Source of the DNA: UTCFX2 sp963827155
GTDB taxonomy: Bacteria; Chloroflexota; Anaerolineae; Anaerolineales; UBA4823
Assembly: GCA_963827155.1 (NCBI GenBank)
Contig: CAWGZV010000002.1
Span: forward strand, 2,542,001-2,606,000
Reading direction: 5' to 3'
DNA: 64,000 nucleotides
A program made the position numbers and the translations under genes. Below the pieces are notes generated by a model. The model saw nothing but the letters and a program-made list of their open reading frames with translations. It ran no database searches and was not told the DNA's origin. This document shows positions 10,639 to 18,491 of the stretch, in pieces. The first letter of the stretch is position 1. Each line of letters opens with the position of its first letter.

Positions 10639-11073
10639 TCAAGTAATTGGATTTATTTCCACTACCATCGACTTCGCTTTTGTGACAACTTCCGCTGGAA
10701 ATGGACAAGCTTTCCGGGATTGGGTGTCCATGTGAACACCGGTGATGATCGTCGTTGCAGCCAGTACTCCACCATCATCATTGGTCATTTCGTGGTAAAA
10801 GCGAATTTTCTTCTCACCCATCTCTAGTATTCCGGTTCGGATGGTGATCAGGTCTCCGGCTCTAAGTTCGCGGCGGTAAGATATCTCCTGGCGAATCGCG
10901 GCCACGCCACAATTCTCTGACCGCATGTATGCCGGAGTTATTCCTATCGACGCGAACATCTGCCAGGTCGCTTCATCGAACTTGCCAACATACCACATTA
11001 CATTCATGTGGTCCATCTGGTCGCAATGCCAGGGATAAACTACCCCGCGGTACGTGATCGCTAATTGATCCAT
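10639..11073 (-). CDS. Hot-dog fold acyl-CoA thioesterase (4HBT family)
   Basis: A protein of about 144 residues of the 4-hydroxybenzoyl-CoA thioesterase/YbgC-like family, expected to hydrolyse acyl-CoA thioesters in the cytoplasm. Near the N-terminus it has the family signature: a short strand (VYPWHCDQMDHMN) with the Asp used as catalytic residue in this family, followed by the long helix FDEATWQMFASIG. I chose ATG at 11073 because AAGGAC lies 7 nt upstream. A TTG at 11088 would add five residues but has no better site. The gene is divergent from the DUF4013 gene and convergent with the giant surface protein. The substrate cannot be told from sequence; the many acyl-CoA genes nearby make a role in that metabolism plausible. 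Confidence 0.8.
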   Translation of the reverse strand: MDQLAITYRGVVYPWHCDQMDHMNVMWYVGKFDEATWQMFASIGITPAYMRSENCGVAAIRQEISYRRELRAGDLITIRTGILEMGEKKIRFYHEMTNDDGGVLAATTIITGVHMDTQSRKACPFPAEVVTKAKSMVVEINPIT

Positions 11074-11219
11074 TCGGCAGTCCTTCAAATTGAATAAGCG
11101 CTTCTGATTTTCAGACCGATTTTACCAAAAGCCGAAATGTAAATGAGACAAATCGGTTATGGTAGAATTGGCAAAATCTATCATCAGCGGGGTTGAAGAA
11201 AACAAAAAGGAGAATCAAG

Positions 11220-11954
11220 ATGGATATCGGAAAATCTATTCAATTTGTTTTCGATGACAATCGATGGACATCAAAGCTCGGTTTGGGTGCGCTGATTTCG
11301 ATGGTCCCGATCCTTAATTTTGCCTGGATGGGATACACGATTGAAATCATGCGCAACGTAACGGAAAGCCGCGAACTTCCCCTGCCAGAGTGGGATGAAA
11401 TCGGCGACAAATTCTTCAAGGGCTTGCTTGTCTCGGTCGCGATGTTCATTTACGCCCTCCCGGGTCTCATCTTTCTATGTTTGCCGATCGGGATCATGAT
11501 CTTCCCGGCTTTCATTCAGAATCAAGATGCTCAAGGTCCGGTGGCAGCAGCCACAACTGCTGCCGGATTGGCTCTCTTCTGCTGCATTGGCCTGTATTTC
11601 CTGGCTTTTACATTTATAGTCCCGGCTGTCCAATTACGGTTCTCTCGGGTCGGGACATTCCAATCCTGTTTTCAGCTCCGTGAAATTTCACAGATGATAT
11701 CCACAAAACTGAGCGGATATCTAACTGCCTGGCTGTTCGCAATAGCCGCCGGATTTGTGGTAGGCATTCTCGTTGCTGTGATCAGCGGTGTGTTGGGCTG
11801 GATTCCCTGCCTTGGCCAAATCCTGGCGTGGATTGCATCGGCGATTGCAAGTGTGTGGCTTGGCGCTGTCTTTGCCCATATCTTCGGACAATTTGGAGCT
11901 CTTTCGGTGGGCGATCAGGACGCGCTGGCGGCTGTGTCTGGGCTTGAAGTTTGA
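11220..11954 (+). CDS. DUF4013 integral membrane protein
   Basis: About 244 residues with a typical DUF4013 layout: an N-terminal amphipathic stretch (SIQFVFDDNRWTSKLGLG), a first membrane span with the motif GYTIEIMRNV, then LPEWDEIGDKFFKG, and three or four further long hydrophobic segments rich in Gly/Ala/Ile. The function of the family is unknown; it is a multi-pass membrane protein without recognisable catalytic residues. The start at 11220 is supported by AAGGAG about 7 nt upstream; a TTG at 11193 is unlikely. The stop codon overlaps the next gene's ATG (TGATG), so the two are probably translationally coupled. Confidence 0.75.
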   Translation: MDIGKSIQFVFDDNRWTSKLGLGALISMVPILNFAWMGYTIEIMRNVTESRELPLPEWDEIGDKFFKGLLVSVAMFIYALPGLIFLCLPIGIMIFPAFIQNQDAQGPVAAATTAAGLALFCCIGLYFLAFTFIVPAVQLRFSRVGTFQSCFQLREISQMISTKLSGYLTAWLFAIAAGFVVGILVAVISGVLGWIPCLGQILAWIASAIASVWLGAVFAHIFGQFGALSVGDQDALAAVSGLEV

Positions 11955-13393
11955 TGACCGAACCAACCAGCTACCACATGACGCCAGCCGAGTTTCGGCA
12001 ATTTGGAAAAACTGTAATCGATTGGATTGCCGACTATCAGGAGCAGATCGAAGCATACCCGGTGCTTTCACAGGTAAAACCGGGCGATATCCAGCAGCTT
12101 CTGCCGAGCTTCCCTCCAGATCAGGGGGAGGATTTCGAACAAATACTGGCAGATTTCAATTCAATCATCCTTCCAGGCATAACGCACTGGCAATCTCCGA
12201 ATTTCTTTGCCTATTTTCCAGCAAACACCTCAGGACCTTCGATCCTGGGGGATTTGCTCTCCTCTGGTTTGGGGGTGCAAGGGATGATCTGGATGACCAG
12301 CCCAGCCTGCACAGAACTGGAAACTCGGGTCCTGGACTGGGTTGCGGGGATGCTCAACCTGCCTGATAAATTCAAATCATCGCATACAGGCGGCGGTGTC
12401 ATCGAGGACAGCGCTTCAAGCGCAGCCCTATGCGCCCTGCTTGCCGGGCGAGAGCGCGGAACAGGATACAAAACAAATGAAGCCGGTATCGATCGCAAGC
12501 TGACAGTCTACGCCTCCAGCCAGACACATTCATCTGTGGAAAAAGCGGTCAAAATCGCCGGTATCGGCCGCCAAAATCTGCGGGTGATTGGTGTGGACGA
12601 AAATTTTGCGATGCGACCCGATTTGCTGATACGACAAATTCGAGCGGACAGACAGGCGGGGATGTTGCCATGTTTTGCCGTGGCTACAGTAGGCACGACT
12701 TCATCGAATGCAATCGATCCGCTCGCGGAAATCGGAGATATCTGCCAGGCTGAGGGGATCTGGCTGCATGTCGACGGTGCAATGAGCGGTACCGCGGCGA
12801 TATGCCCTGAATACCGATACCTATTGGATGGGGTCGAACGGGCGGACAGTTTCTGCTTCAATCCCCATAAATGGATGTTCACGAATTTCGACTGCGACTG
12901 TTTTTTTGTATCAGATCGGGCTGCATTAATCCGCACGCTCACGATTTTGCCAGAATATTTGCGCAATAAGGCAACTGAAGCGGGGGAGGTTTTCGATTAC
13001 CGTGATTGGCAGGTGCAGCTAGGCAGACGCTTCCGTTCGCTAAAGCTTTGGTTTGTAGTCCGACATTACGGAGTGGAGGGACTGCGTTTTCATGTGCGCC
13101 AGCATGTCGGTTTAGCCCAGGAATTTGCCGAGTGGGTAAGAAATTCTGATCAATTCGAACTGGCCGCACCGGCACCGCTCAACCTGGTATGTTTTCGGCA
13201 TAAAAAGGGTGACGAATTCAATGAGAAACTCCTTGAACGGCTGAACCACAGCGGTAAGATTTATTTGACCCACACGCGGCTTAATGACCGGTTGACTCTC
13301 CGAATGTGCATAGGGCAGACTTACACTGAAAAACGGCATGTCGAGGAAGCCTGGAGAAGAATTCAGGAAACCGCATCTCTGCTTGAAGAGTAG
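11954..13393 (+). CDS. PLP-dependent aromatic-L-amino-acid decarboxylase family protein
   Basis: About 479 residues, the normal length for group II PLP decarboxylases (AADC/TDC). Visible landmarks: SPNFFAYFPA near residue 82; GGGVIEDSASSAAL near 147, phosphate binding; His192 in SSQTH, which stacks on the cofactor; Asp274 in HVDGAMSG, which binds the pyridine N; Lys306 in NPHKW, the Schiff-base lysine; and DYRDWQVQLGRRFRSLK downstream. All key residues are present, so an active enzyme is expected, converting an aromatic (or related) L-amino acid to its amine. The usual HVDAAYAGSA is changed to HVDGAMSGTA, next to the substrate pocket, so the substrate is uncertain. It starts one base inside the stop of the DUF4013 gene, suggesting one transcript. 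Confidence 0.85.
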   Translation: MTEPTSYHMTPAEFRQFGKTVIDWIADYQEQIEAYPVLSQVKPGDIQQLLPSFPPDQGEDFEQILADFNSIILPGITHWQSPNFFAYFPANTSGPSILGDLLSSGLGVQGMIWMTSPACTELETRVLDWVAGMLNLPDKFKSSHTGGGVIEDSASSAALCALLAGRERGTGYKTNEAGIDRKLTVYASSQTHSSVEKAVKIAGIGRQNLRVIGVDENFAMRPDLLIRQIRADRQAGMLPCFAVATVGTTSSNAIDPLAEIGDICQAEGIWLHVDGAMSGTAAICPEYRYLLDGVERADSFCFNPHKWMFTNFDCDCFFVSDRAALIRTLTILPEYLRNKATEAGEVFDYRDWQVQLGRRFRSLKLWFVVRHYGVEGLRFHVRQHVGLAQEFAEWVRNSDQFELAAPAPLNLVCFRHKKGDEFNEKLLERLNHSGKIYLTHTRLNDRLTLRMCIGQTYTEKRHVEEAWRRIQETASLLEE

Positions 13394-13452
13394 ATCATCC
13401 GATTCTCAATGCACGCGCCAGCTCGGGCAGCAGGGCTGAACTTCAGGCATGC

Positions 13453-13476
13453 TATAATCATTCTGCCTAAAGGAGG
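13453..13476 (+). promoter_or_regulatory. -10 box and strong ribosome site of the acyl-CoA mutase gene
   Basis: A perfect TATAAT lies at 13453-13458 and an AAAGGAGG ribosome site at 13469-13476, 6 nt before the ATG at 13483. No good -35 is seen at the right distance. The leader would be very short, about 18 nt. Confidence 0.45.
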
Positions 13477-13482
13477 CCAGAT

Positions 13483-15051
13483 ATGTATGATAAGAAGAGT
13501 TTGGAGCAGGTCGATCGAGCTGCAAAGGCGTGGGATCAGACGACACTTCAAAGAGCGATGCAAGAAATCCCCGAGAGGTTCGAACAATATATCACCACGT
13601 CATCTGACCCCATCGAACGGCTCTATACTCCATTGGATATAGCGGATTTTGATTATTTGAAAGACCTTGGGATGCCGGGCGAGTATCCATTTACACGCGG
13701 AATCCATCCTACGATGCATCGCGGCAGGCTTTGGACGATGCGGATGTTTGCGGGTTTTGGAACTGCAGAAGAAACCAACGCCAGGTTTAAATACCTGCTG
13801 GACCAAGGCCAAACAGGGCTCTCGATTGCGTTTGACCTTCCAACCCTGATGGGATATGACTCGGACGCCGCCGAAGCGCTGGGTGAGTTTGGTAAATGCG
13901 GTGTGGCAGTTTCTTCCTTAAGAGATATGGAGGTCTTGCTGCAAGATATTCCTCTCGATCGGGTGTCAACAAGTATGACCATAAATTCACCGGCGGCTGT
14001 GATCTGGGCAATGTATATCGTCGCTGCCGAGAACAAGGGGATCCGACCAAACCAGCTGCGCGGCACCCTTCAGAATGATATCCTCAAAGAATACATCGCT
14101 CAAAAGGAATTCATCTATCCTCCAGAGCCTTCCATGAGGCTGGTAACTGATACGATCGAATACGGCACACTCCACGCTCCTCAATGGAACACAATCAGTA
14201 TTTCAGGCTATCACATTCGCGAGGCAGGTTCAACGGCGGCTCAAGAGCTTGCGTTCACACTGGCAGACGGGATGGAGTATGTGCGTTGGGGGGTGAACAG
14301 AGGGCTCGACCTGGACGCATTCGCGCCTCGCTTATCCTTTTTCTTCAACGCCCATAATGATTTCTTTGAGGAAATCGCGAAATATCGGGCTGCGCGCAGA
14401 ATATGGGCGCGCGAGATGCGCGAGAAATTTGGAGCGAAAAACCCGCGTTCCTGGCTGATGCGCTTCCACACGCAAACTGCTGGGGTCTCATTGACATCCC
14501 AACAGCCTGAAAACAACATCGTTCGAGTAGCGATCCAGGCGCTTGCTGCAATATTGGGGGGAACCCAATCCCTGCATACCAATTCGATGGACGAAGCGCT
14601 TGCCCTGCCGTCCGAATCAGCAGTAACAACCGCGCTCCGCACGCAGCAAGTCATCGCAGAAGAATCGGGGGCAGCGAATACCGTGGATCCCTTAGGCGGG
14701 TCTTTCTTTGTGGAAGCACAAACGAATCGAATTGAAAAGCGGGCGTACGATTATTTTCGACAGATCGATGAGCTGGGGGGGGTACTGCCAGCAATCGATA
14801 AAGGATTCTTTCAAAGCGAAATCGCAGATGCTGCGTACCAATATCAGCGAGAAATTGACGAAGGGCGGCGGAAAATCGTCGGTGTCAACGCTTACTCGGA
14901 CCAAAAACCCCTCAAGATCCCGCTGCTTGAAATGAACCCTGAAGGCGATTATAACGCAGAAAAGAAGGCTAGACGAAGTCAGGCGAATCCGGGACAATGG
15001 GCGTTTAGGCCAATCCTTAGATCGATTGCGAATTGCATGCGAGGGAACTGA
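13483..15051 (+). CDS. B12-dependent acyl-CoA mutase, large-subunit catalytic domain (frameshifted near the 3' end)
   Basis: This is the TIM-barrel chain of the methylmalonyl-CoA mutase superfamily without its own B12 domain, as in two-subunit mutases; the B12 subunit is not in the window. Motifs: YPFTRGIHPTMHRGRLWTMR (64-87), GQTGLSIAFDLPTLMGYDSD (109-128), SGYHIREAGSTAAQELAF, and TVDPLGGSFFVE. The two residues that read the acyl group are atypical: His79 where methylmalonyl-CoA mutase has Tyr, and Gln207 where it has Arg. Gln at the second site is the state known from isobutyryl- and 2-hydroxyisobutyryl-CoA mutases, so plain methylmalonyl-CoA mutase is unlikely. One extra base near 14989 (aatccggg) derails the C-terminus. 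Without it the protein runs to a stop at 15161-15163 (559 residues) and ends in the family's normal tail (GTENTMPFIIDAV through VYEEPIWV). Confidence 0.85.
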   Translation: MYDKKSLEQVDRAAKAWDQTTLQRAMQEIPERFEQYITTSSDPIERLYTPLDIADFDYLKDLGMPGEYPFTRGIHPTMHRGRLWTMRMFAGFGTAEETNARFKYLLDQGQTGLSIAFDLPTLMGYDSDAAEALGEFGKCGVAVSSLRDMEVLLQDIPLDRVSTSMTINSPAAVIWAMYIVAAENKGIRPNQLRGTLQNDILKEYIAQKEFIYPPEPSMRLVTDTIEYGTLHAPQWNTISISGYHIREAGSTAAQELAFTLADGMEYVRWGVNRGLDLDAFAPRLSFFFNAHNDFFEEIAKYRAARRIWAREMREKFGAKNPRSWLMRFHTQTAGVSLTSQQPENNIVRVAIQALAAILGGTQSLHTNSMDEALALPSESAVTTALRTQQVIAEESGAANTVDPLGGSFFVEAQTNRIEKRAYDYFRQIDELGGVLPAIDKGFFQSEIADAAYQYQREIDEGRRKIVGVNAYSDQKPLKIPLLEMNPEGDYNAEKKARRSQANPGQWAFRPILRSIANCMRGN

Positions 15052-15281
15052 AAACACCATGCCATTTATCATCGATGCTGTCAGGGCAGATGCAACACTA
15101 GGTGAAGTTATGCAGGTCATGAAGGAAGTATTTGGGGTATATGAAGAACCGATCTGGGTTTAATGGGCAGACAATCCTTCAGCAAGACCCTTGAATATAT
15201 CGGGAGGAAAAACGAAACATTTCAAAATCTGATTAATTGGGGGTAAAATATGCCTCGGTCTTTTCCAGACCCTTAAAAAAT

Positions 15282-15303
15282 CAGGGCGCTCCCCTGTTTT
15301 TTT
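15282..15303 (+). terminator. Intrinsic terminator-like hairpin ahead of pfk
   Basis: CAGGG (15282-15286), a 5-nt loop, CCCTG (15292-15296) and then TTTTTTT. It lies downstream of the corrected mutase stop (15163) and only 24 nt before the pfk ATG. It may end mutase transcripts or act as a leader attenuator. Confidence 0.55.
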
Positions 15304-15326
15304 CATCATTGGTAGGAGGCCACTTC

Positions 15327-16532
15327 ATGGCAAACGCAAAAAAAGTAAAAGGGACAATAGGGATATTAACTGGCGGAGGTGATGTACCGGGCTTGAATCC
15401 CGCAATACGTGCAGTCACTATCCGGGCAATTCGCGAGGGATATCAAGTAATTGGAATCCGTAAGGGTTGGGCCGGGTTGGTAAATCTGATCCGCGATCCC
15501 AAAATCGACAACAGTGATTGGTTTCAAGTACTTGACGATCTGACAGTGCGAAAAGCCGGAAGGACAGGAGGCACATTCCTGCATTCATCTCGTACAAATC
15601 CGAGCAAAGTCAAAAAAGAAGATGTGCCTGATCACCTAAAAGATAAATATAATGAAGAAAAAAATGATTTGATCCCAGAAGTACTCAAGAATCTGGATTT
15701 TCTTGGGATCGATCACCTGATTCCGATTGGCGGCGACGATACACTGAGCGTTGGGGTGAGGCTCTACAAAGAAGGTTTCAAAGTCGTCGCTATCCCAAAA
15801 ACCATGGACAACGATGTGCCAGGTACGGATTACTGCATCGGTTTCAGCACCTGTGTAACTCGCACGATTCAGCTTGCTAACAGCCTTCGAACTTCCGCCG
15901 GTTCTCACGAACGATTTCTGGTCCTGGAGGTATTCGGCAGGTATGCTGGATTTACCGCCATGCTCCCCACAATGGCAGGAGCAGCCGACCGCTGTGTTAT
16001 CCCTGAATACCGATTCGATATCGACCAGCTGACAGAGCTTCTGGTTTTTGACCGCAATCACAATCCAAGCAAGTATTCGGTAGTCCTGGTTTCTGAAGGA
16101 GCGATGTTCGAAGGCGAAGAAATGACCTTCGCGGACAAAGCGACCGATGCGTTCGGACATGCAAAATTAGGCGGGATTGGGGACCTGGTGTCGGCAGAAC
16201 TGGTAAAGCGCTCAGGTGCATTTAATAACGGTAAAACAATCAATGTGATCAATCAGAAGCTCGGTTATATGGTGCGCGGCGGAGACCCGGACGCAATTGA
16301 TTCCATCGTACCGATGGCATACGGCAACATGGCACTCGATCTGATCCTCAAAGGCGTTCACGGCCGTTTAGTTGTGCTGAGAAACGGTCGATATGATAAT
16401 ATGCCTATCGATGTGGTTACCAGCACTAAAAAAGTAGTTAATGTGAAGAAATACTATAACATCGAGCGGCTGCGTCCCCATTTCCACAGCTTTGAGATGA
16501 ACCCGTTATTCATCATGACCAGCGAAGGATAG
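15327..16532 (+). CDS. pfp: 6-phosphofructokinase, probably pyrophosphate-dependent type
   Basis: 401 residues. The start ATG at 15327 has TAGGAGG 7 nt upstream; an upstream TTG at 15237 would translate through a terminator and is rejected. The phosphoryl-donor site reads GGDDT at 135-139. ATP-dependent PFKs have Gly at the second Asp position, while PPi-dependent enzymes have Asp. The catalytic loop is PKTMDND (157-163), with the Lys also typical of PPi enzymes. The nucleotide loop is GILTGGGDVPGLNPAI (12-27). It therefore probably carries out the reversible PPi + fructose-6-phosphate reaction of glycolysis/gluconeogenesis in the cytoplasm. It is a single gene followed by a strong terminator. 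I use the symbol pfp on the basis of these residues; a mixed-donor enzyme is possible. Confidence 0.85.
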   Translation: MANAKKVKGTIGILTGGGDVPGLNPAIRAVTIRAIREGYQVIGIRKGWAGLVNLIRDPKIDNSDWFQVLDDLTVRKAGRTGGTFLHSSRTNPSKVKKEDVPDHLKDKYNEEKNDLIPEVLKNLDFLGIDHLIPIGGDDTLSVGVRLYKEGFKVVAIPKTMDNDVPGTDYCIGFSTCVTRTIQLANSLRTSAGSHERFLVLEVFGRYAGFTAMLPTMAGAADRCVIPEYRFDIDQLTELLVFDRNHNPSKYSVVLVSEGAMFEGEEMTFADKATDAFGHAKLGGIGDLVSAELVKRSGAFNNGKTINVINQKLGYMVRGGDPDAIDSIVPMAYGNMALDLILKGVHGRLVVLRNGRYDNMPIDVVTSTKKVVNVKKYYNIERLRPHFHSFEMNPLFIMTSEG

Positions 16533-16567
16533 CGCAACAGGGGCTATCGAGGAAATCGGTTTAGGAG

Positions 16568-16600
16568 GTCCGCGATCTTGCTTTCGGTCGCGGACTTTTT
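16568..16600 (+). terminator. Intrinsic terminator after pfk
   Basis: GTCCGCGA (16568-16575) pairs with TCGCGGAC (16588-16595), followed by TTTTT. It lies 35 nt after the pfk stop. Confidence 0.85.
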
Positions 16601-16637
16601 CTATTATTAATCCTTTCAATATTGTGGGTAAGGTACC

Positions 16638-16666
16638 TTGGAAATATTAAATTTTCATTCTATAAT
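16638..16666 (+). promoter_or_regulatory. Sigma70-type promoter of the pilin gene
   Basis: TTGGAA (16638-16643), a 17-nt spacer, then TATAAT (16661-16666). It is followed by the AAGGAGGT ribosome site at 16691-16698 and the pilin ATG at 16706. Confidence 0.6.
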
Positions 16667-16705
16667 GATACAAGAAAGGATTTCACCAGAAAGGAGGTGG
16701 ATGCC

Positions 16706-16855
16706 ATGATCTTGTTAATCGGGGCAAGCAAAGCGCAAGGATTGGTAGAATATGCACTGATATTAGTCTTTGTCTTCATGGTCGTTGTCATTATGCTTGC
16801 CCTGTTTGGTCCTGCAGTTGGAAATATGTACAGCAATGTAATCAGCCAGATTTAA
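16706..16855 (+). CDS. Flp/Tad-type pilin
   Basis: A 49-residue prepilin-like protein. A short leader is followed by QGLVEYALIL and one long hydrophobic helix (about 20 residues), then a short polar tail, as in Flp pilins of tad loci. The Glu-Tyr pair sits where the mature Flp pilin has its conserved E5-Y6 if cleavage falls between Ala and Gln. The residue before the cut would then be Ala instead of the usual Gly. The start at 16706 is set by AAGGAGGT 7 nt upstream; a longer reading from 16622 lacks support. No other tad gene is nearby, so export must rely on a system elsewhere. Confidence 0.8.
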   Translation: MILLIGASKAQGLVEYALILVFVFMVVVIMLALFGPAVGNMYSNVISQI

Positions 16856-16905
16856 CCGATCATTCAAATTCTATTCATAATGAATCCATATCTCATTTAT
16901 TTGGA

Positions 16906-16937
16906 AAGTAGAACCGCTCGATTGAGCGGTTCTACTT
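16906..16937 (+). terminator. Hairpin after the pilin gene
   Basis: A perfect 14-bp stem: AAGTAGAACCGCTC (16906-16919), loop gatt, GAGCGGTTCTACTT (16924-16937). The following tract is only moderately T-rich, so termination is likely but not certain. Confidence 0.6.
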
Positions 16938-16958
16938 CTATTGAGCGATTCTACTTCT
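16921..16958. repeat. Tandem 19-bp duplication of a terminator arm
   Basis: Two adjacent copies of ATTGAGCG(G/A)TTCTACTTCT, at 16921-16939 and 16940-16958, differing at one base. The first copy is the 3' arm of the pilin hairpin; the second can compete for pairing with the 5' arm. Confidence 0.75.
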
Positions 16959-16970
16959 AATGAAGGCACG

Positions 16971-17261
16971 ATGGAAGATCAATCAGACATTCTTGATGAA
17001 GCCAAAACCCTGATCTCTCGATTGGAGAGAATATCAGCGGACTCAATCTGGGCTCGTCGATCCAGCGGGCTGCGCGGCGCCCTTCTAAAATGGGTGGAGC
17101 TAAGGGAACAAAGCACAGAACATCCGGGGGCGCGAAACATCCAAGAAGATCGAATCGGAACAGAAGGTAGAGGGCCAAATCCTCAAGAGGAGCATGTTCA
17201 AGCCTTGATGCAGCTTGGCTATGAAATGCTTGAAAAGGCCATCCGGGAACGACTGCGTTGA
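16971..17261 (+). CDS. Small hypothetical protein
   Basis: 96 residues, charged, probably helical and soluble. A recognisable core is AKTLISRLERISADSIWARRSSGLRGALLKWVE, followed by a variable Gly/Pro/Glu linker and a C-terminal helix (VQALMQLGYEMLEKAIRERLR). I believe similar short proteins occur in related genomes but know of no function. The ATG at 16971 is taken because AAGG lies just upstream. A TTG at 16941 would start inside the duplicated terminator arm. It is followed by a strong bidirectional terminator. Confidence 0.6.
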   Translation: MEDQSDILDEAKTLISRLERISADSIWARRSSGLRGALLKWVELREQSTEHPGARNIQEDRIGTEGRGPNPQEEHVQALMQLGYEMLEKAIRERLR

Positions 17262-17286
17262 GCTAAGAATGTAGGAATTCGAAAAT

Positions 17287-17332
17287 GAAAAGACCACCTG
17301 CTGAGAAAAAATATTCAGCAGGTGGTCTTTTC
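17287..17332. terminator. Bidirectional intrinsic terminator
   Basis: A perfect 18-bp stem, GAAAAGACCACCTGCTGA (17287-17304) with its complement (17315-17332), with A/T tracts on both outer flanks. It separates the convergent small hypothetical gene and the LysM gene. Confidence 0.9.
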
Positions 17333-17343
17333 AAACAAGGAAA

Positions 17344-17538
17344 TTAATAGGTGGTGTTGTTATAGAACCAGTTATAGCTGAAGTAGCCGCTCCACAGGTT
17401 TTGAGTTCGGATGGATATCTGGTACGATCCGTAAAGCTGAGGTGGAATGGGGAAGGTCAGCTTCATGGATCCACCAGAGCCAGAGTTGAAGGTGGCAACA
17501 TGATAACCTTGACCTCGAGTACCCATTGGACCCATCAA
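17344..17538 (-). pseudogene. C-terminal domain of the LysM protein, beyond an in-frame TAA
   Basis: This lies in the same frame as the LysM gene, immediately beyond its TAA at 17575-17577. Read through that codon, the text is SVTI-stop-TANFPANLDFQVLMGPMG, which closely repeats SVSIRTANFPSNVLFKAKMG from the preceding domain. It is therefore the second copy of the beta-sandwich repeat, not an independent gene. There is no ribosome site for an internal start. The intact protein would be 323 residues. One substitution (for example AAA or CGA/AGA to TAA) explains the stop. Confidence 0.65.
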
Positions 17539-17574
17539 TACTTGAAAGTCCAGGTTGGCGGGGAAGTTCGCGGT

Positions 17575-18315
17575 TTAAATCGTCACACTGGAGTCGCGAG
17601 CGACACCGACGATCCAGATGGTAGGAATATAGCCGTAGGAATAATTGTGCGGGTAGTAAGGCGCCCCCTGACCGCCTGTTCCAGAGCTGGCGACCGTATT
17701 ATTGAACCACTGGTCATAATGGAAGACTTTGCCGTTTTTCTTCTCCTGGATGAGCCGTACTACCAATTGAGGGGCATTTGCAAATTCAGCCGGAATATTG
17801 AAAGTTACCTCAAAACTCCCGCCGTTCCCAGAATCGACATCCGGCAAGTCCTTCCACTGCACACCACCACCGCTATTTCGACCCATTTTTGCCTTGAATA
17901 AAACGTTGGAAGGGAAATTGGCGGTCCGGATGGAGACGGTGCTGTTTGGCTGAACATTAATGATCGTGAAGCTCCAATAGGCACCATAATACGGCGTGGT
18001 CGGATATGTCGGATAGGTGGGATAATTATTCGATGGGGGATAATAAGGCGGCTGGTAGCCTGAGCCGCTAAAAGCTATGCAAAGGACCTGACCCGGGTAA
18101 ATTTTATATGCAGGTGGAGGGATGTGATTAATCTGAGCGAGATACGGCCAATATGCCCCATACCCGCGAGCGATCCCAGAGAGTGATTGCCCGGCTCGCA
18201 CGGTGTGGTAGTAGCTGCAGCCCGAGGCCTGTGCCGGCTGGTAGGTGAAACCCGATGCACCCAACAAGACGACCACCATGATCAGGGCAAATATTATTCG
18301 CTTCATTTTCGACAT
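17575..18315 (-). CDS. Secreted LysM-domain protein (truncated by an in-frame TAA)
   Basis: A signal peptide (KMKRIIFALIMVVVLLG, cleavage near AQA) is followed by one LysM domain (YHTVRAGQSLSGIARGYG through YKIYPGQVLCI), which binds glycan/peptidoglycan. A Pro/Tyr-rich linker and a beta-sandwich repeat of about 95 residues (SFTIINVQPNSTVSIRTANFP onward) come next. A second such repeat follows but is cut by TAA at 17575-17577; the remainder continues in frame to 17344. The start at 18315 has AGGAGGT 6 nt upstream. Expected location: cell wall or extracellular. The conserved domain on both sides of the stop suggests either a sequence error or a recent nonsense change. Confidence 0.8.
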   Translation of the reverse strand: MSKMKRIIFALIMVVVLLGASGFTYQPAQASGCSYYHTVRAGQSLSGIARGYGAYWPYLAQINHIPPPAYKIYPGQVLCIAFSGSGYQPPYYPPSNNYPTYPTYPTTPYYGAYWSFTIINVQPNSTVSIRTANFPSNVLFKAKMGRNSGGGVQWKDLPDVDSGNGGSFEVTFNIPAEFANAPQLVVRLIQEKKNGKVFHYDQWFNNTVASSGTGGQGAPYYPHNYSYGYIPTIWIVGVARDSSVTI

Positions 18316-18391
18316 ATCAGACCTCCTCGCAAGGTATCCAGACAGAGCGTAACTCAGTCAAAATGACTGCTCACGGCTCTTCTCCGATTCG

Positions 18392-18420
18392 ATTATAGTA
18401 TGAATGGTCTGCACCTCCAA
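18392..18420 (-). promoter_or_regulatory. Sigma70-type promoter of the LysM gene
   Basis: On the minus strand, TTGGAG (18420-18415), a 17-nt spacer, and a perfect TATAAT (18397-18392), about 75 nt upstream of the LysM ATG. Confidence 0.6.
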
Positions 18421-18491
18421 TAATATTTTAATCAAAGGGGGTTGACTTTCGCGCAAATTTTACGCGCAAAGCCAAGATTGCTCTGTTTAAG

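Noticed and set aside
11115..11157. Inverted repeat ACCGATTT/AAATCGGT in the thioesterase-DUF4013 divergent region
   Set aside because: The 27-nt spacer is long and the arms are AT-rich; too weak to call an operator.
15237..15326. Extended N-terminus of phosphofructokinase from a TTG
   Set aside because: It would translate through a terminator hairpin; the ATG at 15327 has a strong ribosome site and matches the family start.
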